64,000 nucleotides of DNA from Lytechinus pictus. Its lineage: Eukaryota; Echinodermata; Echinoidea; Temnopleuroida; Toxopneustidae. A program made the position numbers and the translations under genes. Shown here piece after piece: positions 58,556 through 64,000 of the stretch. Position 1 is the first letter of the stretch; the number at the start of each line of letters is the position of its first letter. The stretch covers positions 55,334,401-55,398,400 of the forward strand of contig NC_087249.1 in assembly GCF_037042905.1 (NCBI RefSeq), written 5' to 3'. The notes below the pieces were generated by a model, which did not search any database, was not told the origin of the DNA, and saw only the letters and a program-made list of their open reading frames with translations.

Positions 58556-58829
58556 GTCAACATTAAAGTTTATGTGCAAGGCTCTTATGACAAGTGTTAT
58601 TCCATCCCAGTCATTTCACAATGAAGTTTCAATACAATTATGTTGTGTGCCCTCGCAAATCACGATATTTCTGGTTATTTTCATGAGTGGGCGAGACACA
58701 ATCACTGTTGCCATGTTTTATTCTAGAAATAGTAAGCTTAGTATGAAAAAAATTATTGAAAAAAGCTGGCCCGATTTGTCCAGGTCAGAAAAGGGCAACA
58801 CAATTTTTGTTCAGGCCTTAAGTGAATGC

Positions 58830-60311
58830 ATTCATACAATCTACCATGTGTTTGGGAGTACATGTTTAAATAGCAAATCAGCATTCCTATTGTAAGGTAT
58901 CTACTGATTAAAAAATATCTGTAAAAAATTTAAGAATTCTGTAAACTTGTTTTTTTACGGAAATGTGTAAATTTACATGGGAATTTTGTAAAAGTACGGT
59001 AATTTTACGGAAAAGGAATCCGTAAAATTACGGATTAAAAAAAAAAATTCCGGCAGCAAAATTTCCGGACAAATCTTTTTTTTCCGTTAATTATTTATAC
59101 GGAATCATGTTAATTCACGTAAATTTTCTGTAAAATTTCCGTAAATAATATACATATTTTACATGGGAATCCGTAAAATTACGGACAAAAAAAAAAAATT
59201 CCGGCAGCAAAATTTCCGGACAAATTTTTTTTTTCCGTTAATTATGTATACGGAATCATGTTAATTCACGTAAATTTTCTGTAAAATTTCCTTACATAAA
59301 ATCCGTATTTTACATGGGAATTTTGTAAAAGTACGGTAATTTTACGGAAAAGGAATCCGTAAAATTACGGACAAAAAAAAAAAATTCCGGCAGCAAAATT
59401 TCCGGACAAATTTTTTTTTCCCGTTAATTATTTATACGGAATCATGTTAATTTATGTAAATTTTCTGTAAAGTTTCCGTAAATAAAGTCCGTATTTTCAA
59501 GAATTGTAATTTACGGAATCTTGTATATTTTACAGAACTTTTCCATAAATTACCACTTTCTGTAAATTTACGGGAAAAAAAAAAAAGTCCGGAAATTCTG
59601 CTGCCGGACTTTTTCCGTTAAAAAACGGAAATTTTTCTAACAGTGAATGCATTCATACAATCTACCATGTGTTTGGGAGTACATGTTTAAATAGCAAATC
59701 AGCGTTCCTATTGTAAGGTATCTACTGATTAAAAATATCTGTAAAATATTTAAGAATTCTGTAAACTTGTTTTTTTACGGAAATGTGTAGATTTACATGG
59801 GAATTTTGTAAAAGTACGGTAATTTTACGGAAAAGGAATCCGTAAAATTACGGATTAAAAAAAAAAATTCCGGCAGCAAAATTTCCGGAAAATTTTTTTT
59901 TTTCCGTTAATTATTTATACGGAATCATGTTAATTCACGTAAATTTTCTGTAAAATTTCCGTAAATAATATCCATATTTTACATGGGAATTTGTAAAAGT
60001 ACGGTAATTTTACGGAAAAGGAATCCGTAAAATTACGGACAAAAAAAAAAAATTCCGGCAGCAAAATTTCCGGACAAATTTTTTTTTTCCGTTAATTATT
60101 TATACGGAATCATGTTAATTTATGTAAATTTTCTGTAAAGTTTCCGTAAATAAAGTCCGTATTTTCAAGAATTGTAATTTACGGAATCTTGTATATTTTA
60201 CAGAACTTTTCCATAAATTACCACTTTCTGTAAATTTACGGAAAAAAAAAAAGTCTGGAAATTTTGCAGCAGGACTTTTTCCGTTAAAAAAATGAAATTT
60301 TTCTAACAGTG
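58830..60311. repeat. ~190-bp array (type 2), duplicated in tandem with an ~814-bp period
   Basis: The segment starting GTGAATGCATTCATACAATC at 58,825 is repeated at 59,643, so the flank plus array is present twice, against once in copy A. Both arrays contain CCGGCAGCAAAATTTCCGG and end CTAACAGTG (59,645 and 60,311). The second is followed by the GTGTTGGTGTTG repeat, as in copy A. Confidence 0.8.
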
Positions 60312-60923
60312 TTGGTGTTGTGACAACACCAACACCAGCCACAACACCGTACTTGAAATCAGGCATGGTGTTGGGATTGACCTCGGAAAATATGACGTAT
60401 TTCCGGCAGTTCGTGTTGAATGCTGGTGTTGAATGTCGTCTGCTGAACCCAGCACTGCGCTGGTGTTGACGATCTACGTGCAATTTCCCCATTCACCAAC
60501 ACCAACCCCCAGGGATTGGGAAAATCATGGTTTCAAGTTCGGTGATGGTGTTGGTGTTGGCAATCTCAAGCTCGTGAACAGGCGGCAAACACGATGAAAC
60601 ATCCGCGTAAAATTAGCTTTTACAGTTAAGATGAATACAATTCATTTGAGCTGTATATATTTTGATGAAGAATAATGTTCACTCTTTCGAATTCTTGAAT
60701 TAATTAAAACATTGGTATTCTGTACGATGAGAATTTAATGCATTTCTATCCGAGCGGCGTGACGTCATGTGCTATCGAAAACGCAATCAGTATCATTCCT
60801 CTGAACCCTGCACGGTGTTGGAGCTCGGTTCAGCGGCCTTTTTACGCTCTTAACACCAACACCGAACTTGAAATCACCCAATGTCCACTACAGTTAGTTA
60901 GATCTAGTATACCTCGAGCGAAG
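60312..60923. repeat. Truncated TGGGTGATTTC-type transposon (right flank block)
   Basis: Counterpart of 34,227-34,837 with the same missing left end and missing TCCGGACA insert; it runs to TACCTCGAGCGAAG, then the LINE poly-T tract. Confidence 0.7.
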
Positions 60924-63900
60924 TTTTTTTTTTTTTCATACTTTTGCCCCAATGGGCAAGTTTATTTACAAAAAAAGAACACGTTTACAGAAGTCAAATT
61001 ATAACATTATTCAAACAAATGTTTCAACATACTCCATTTCAAATAAAAAACTTTCCTTTTTCCATTCAGATCATGAATGTAACATTCATCTAAATAATAA
61101 GTTTGTATTACCTTCTTAATCTTCTTAAAATCAGGTACAGTCTTGTTCAACCTCGAGAAATATAATTGTTGTTTTACTAAAATGATAATACAATTCAGGG
61201 CATCATTTCGCTTTTCTTTATATCCAAACAAAATATTCTGTGGAGTAAATTTAAGAATAAACGTAGGAGATGATATCCACGTTTCTATTTTACTCCAAAT
61301 ATTTCTACTAAAATTACAGAAGTAAAAGAAGTGTTCAATTGTTTCCTTTACAGTATAACAAAATGTACAGCACTCAGTATTGGTGATCTTTAGTTTGAAT
61401 AAAATATCATTTAAAAACACAATTCTATTGAAAACTTTGTATTGGAAATACTTTATCCGAATGTCAGTTGTAAATCTGAAAATCATCCTATTAAATTCTG
61501 GTATTTTAGTGTGATCCAAAAGAATATTTGAATTTTTTCCCCATTTTGCTGCAATAGTTTTAGCTGAATCTTTATTTCCTATCAAAAGTTTGTAAATACT
61601 TTTACACCCCTTTTTATCACTCATTATAGGAGAAATATAAGGCATAACAAATGGTTCACATATTCTATGGTCTAGATTTTGAAATTTTCGATTAAACACA
61701 CATCTTAGAGCCTGAGAAATTGAAAAATATTCCAAAACATTGACTTTTAAGCCAAACTTAGATTCACATTTAGTTAAAGATATAATATTTCCTTCTCGAT
61801 CTATTAAATAATTAATAAATCTTATACCCTTTTCTTGCCAGTATTTAAAATAAACAGACTTCCCATCTATTTGTATTTTACTATTTTTCCATAAAGGTTG
61901 CGCTAACCAATTGATATTTTCAGATTTTTGAAATATCGAAAATAGCATGGCAAAAAACTCTTTCCAAAATGGATTACTAATCTTTTCCGATATGTTATAA
62001 AAATATTCATCTCCATAAAACAGATGGAAAGGCTGTCCTAAAGAAAATCCTAATAGACTTTCTACGTCATCACATTTTCTCAATAGAATTCTTCTCAACC
62101 ATGTCAATTTTAATGCTTTGTTAAAACAATCTATATCTATCATTTTCAATCCCCCTTCTAAGTATGAACCAAGTATTTGTTCCCTACTAATTTTGTCTGG
62201 TTTTCCATTCCATACAAATTGAAAAAATTTAACTTTAATATTTTTCATTAGTTGAGCCGATGGACTGGGGATTGAAAGAAAAAGGTGATTGAATTGAGGC
62301 AATAAAAGGGATTTAGCTATACTGTAATTCTACCCAAAGGTGTAATATTTCTCTTCGACCATGAAATCATCTGTCTTTTCAATTTATCAAAAATCCTATT
62401 GTAATTGAAATCGGGGATCTTGTTGATATTCACATGAAAATCTGTACCAAGATAGCGAAAATAAGTATCCTTTATCAAGTTTACTTCTAATTCAATGTCT
62501 AAACTTGTCTTTTTCAGGCTACCCAAAAAAATAATTTGTGTCTTTTGTGAATTGAGTTTAAGTCCAATAAATTGAGTAAAAAAAGAAATCATCTCCAACA
62601 CTTTTTGAAAAGACTTATTTGAGCCAGAAATAAATTAAGCCGTATCATCGGCATATTGAAGTATTTTGAATTCTCTTTTGTTTACGCTGATTCCCTCAAA
62701 CTGGTTTGAATTTCTTATCCACAATGCAAGAATTTCCACACACATAATGAAAAGGTAAGGAGAAATTGGATCCCCTTGTTTACAGCCCCTTTGGATATTA
62801 AATCTGTGTGACAATTGAGAATTAACAATAACGCTTGAGTAAGCATTACTGTGCAAAACATCCACCCATCTCTGAAATGACGGACCCACCCCAAAAAACG
62901 AAAGAACCTTTTGAATGAATTCATGGGAAATACTATCGAACGCCTTTTCAAAATCTAATAGCATTAAAGTACAAGGTAAATTTTGCTTTTCCGCTAAAGC
63001 AATGATATCGTATATTATTCTAATATTTTCCCCAATAAAACGACCAGGTAAAAATCCTTTCTGATCTGTGTGAATGACTACTGATAATACCTTTCGTAAC
63101 CTATTTGCAAGACATGTAGATAAAATTTTGTATACAACATTAAGAAGAGATATCGGTCTCCAATTTTTAATAAAATGACGGGGCTTATTACCTTTAGGGA
63201 TTAAAGTTATAAGACCCAAGTTTTGTGAAGGAGATAATTCACCAGTCAAATAAGCATTTTTGACACTTCGCCACAAATAAATTCCTATATCATTAATAAA
63301 ATACTTAAAAAATTCTGCTGTAAAGCCGTCTTGACCGGGCGCTTTACCAATTTTAATCTGTTTAACTGCATCAAGTATTTCTGAATAACATATATCCCCT
63401 TCTAAAACGTCACTTTCTTGTGGTGTAAATGTCCTTACTTTATTCAAAGGAATCATAGCAAACAATCTTTCGGCCTCTGATACTGGTTGAAATGTATACA
63501 AATCCTTAAAATAAAGATATACTTCTTGTAAAATATCCTCTTGTTGATCAATTAAACAGTTGTTTTTATCAATCAATCTTATAATTGTCTTTTCCACTGA
63601 TCTCTGTTTTTCTAAATTAAAAAAATATTTTGAAGGCTTTTCTCCAAATTGCATTTCTTGTATCCTGCTATACTTAATCGAATTTTGCTGCTCATTTTCA
63701 ATAATGCTTTCTAATTGTTCTTTCAAAATACGTATCTTTTCAATAGTTGAAGTTCTTTCCTCTGATATCATATTGGTTTCTAATTTAAAAATTTCCTTCT
63801 CAATTTTGTTTTTTTCTTCCTTATTTTCTCTTTTTCTTCTCAACGAATATAGAATAGTAGAACTTCTCAATTCCATGAGAAGAGTATCAAAAAACAACTG

Positions 63901-64000
63901 TTCATTGATAGAAAACATAATATCTTCCTTTCTCATCTCTTCATATTCTTTACCTTGAATAGATTCCTTCTGCATATTGTAATACTACTTCTCTTATCTT
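60924..64000 (-). pseudogene. L1/Tx1-like LINE ORF2, longer copy, nonsense and frameshift
   Basis: Poly-A tail (T tract 60,924-60,936), then ORF2 on the minus strand up to the window edge. From 63,975 down it reads a helical linker, GKAPGQDGFTAEFF, NWRPISLLNVVYKILS, DQKGFLPGRFIGENIR, DFEKAFDS, GCKQGDPISPYLF and QYADDTA, all reverse-transcriptase landmarks, then TAA at 62,635-62,637. A 2-nt insertion (GCTATACTG against GCTACTG) near 62,320 breaks the frame; copy A lacks it. The C-terminal zinc-knuckle-like region is present. A TAG lies in frame just upstream of 63,975, so the part entering the window is also damaged or uses another start. The endonuclease domain would be outside the window. 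DQKGFLPGRFIGENIR and the layout fit the L1/Tx1 group. Confidence 0.85.

Larger units (their letters stand above)
48057..58829. repeat. Tandem segmental duplication, Unit II (~10.77 kb)
   Basis: Near-identical to Unit I over its whole length except for the listed insertions and small indels. The left junction is the CACTGTTAAAAATTGCC terminus at 48,057. On the right, the sequence continues as TGCATTCATACAATC, like copy A at 33,377. Confidence 0.9.

Overview
The window is metazoan nuclear DNA from a repeat-rich, AT-rich genome. Evidence for this is GT-AG introns inside a HARBI1-like gene, L1/Tx1-type and CR1-like LINE pieces, many kinds of DNA transposon, and G/C homopolymer runs. Several dispersed repeats (the AGGGATGGTCCGGGC-type inverted repeat near 5 kb, the GGGTTGATTCAACCC family, X-box-like palindromes) remind me of echinoderm, especially sea-urchin, genomes. 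That last step is recollection, not proof. I find no complete intact host gene, tRNA, rRNA or CRISPR array.

Region 1 (1-18,770) is intergenic repeat landscape. It holds a palindrome-rich element (283-482), microsatellites (1.68-2.17 kb), a satellite with a ~146-bp monomer (3.24-4.1 kb), a ~580-bp inverted-repeat element (4.89-5.47 kb) and a cluster of foldback repeats (7.19-8.75 kb). It also holds a foldback element with a perfect 9-bp target duplication (8,926-9,604), a hAT-like element with a perfect 8-bp target duplication and a nested second hAT-like element (11,467-13,109), and smaller inverted-repeat elements.

Region 2 (18,771-30,590) is a stack of nested insertions in one copy of a locus that also occurs, uninterrupted, near 44.46 kb and 55.24 kb. 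In order: a 23-bp palindrome-derived insert with a 7-bp target duplication; inside that, a TTAA-flanked element of ~763 bp (family F1); inside F1, a 10.76-kb DNA transposon with 9-bp target duplications and inverted repeats of about 2 kb. The large transposon encodes on the minus strand one long reading frame (~1,100 residues). It carries a conserved N-terminal part that I infer to be transposase, a FEN1/XPG-like nuclease module and a Cys-rich tail, and is interrupted only by two in-frame stops. Its inverted repeats carry ordered arrays of the palindrome GTTGCCATGGCAAC, which matches the RFX X-box consensus. A 36-bp perfect palindrome with its own 7-bp duplication and a 2.6-kb insert sit in the left arm.

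Region 3 (30,588-64,000) is a young segmental duplication. Unit I (37,049-48,056) and Unit II (48,057-~58,830) are tandem ~10.8-11.0-kb copies. They are flanked by related blocks at 30,588-37,048 and ~58,830-64,000 that end in the same LINE. Each unit contains a ~190-bp tandem array, a small open frame with a signal-peptide-like start, a TGGGTGATTTC-ended transposon, a foldback element, and the 5' part of a HARBI1-like gene (four recognisable exons). It also contains a CR1-like LINE tail. Because the blocks are nearly identical, insertions present in one copy and absent in another give direct empty-site evidence. A 394-bp TTAA-specific MITE occupies three different sites, each with an empty counterpart in the window. 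Several duplication junctions fall on the CACTGTTA terminus of the tandem-array family.

The recognisable coding sequences are all mobile-element proteins or derivatives, and nearly all are broken. The HARBI1-like copy in Unit II is open over its recognised exons, but its second catalytic Asp position reads Asn in all three copies and its 3' exons are not found.
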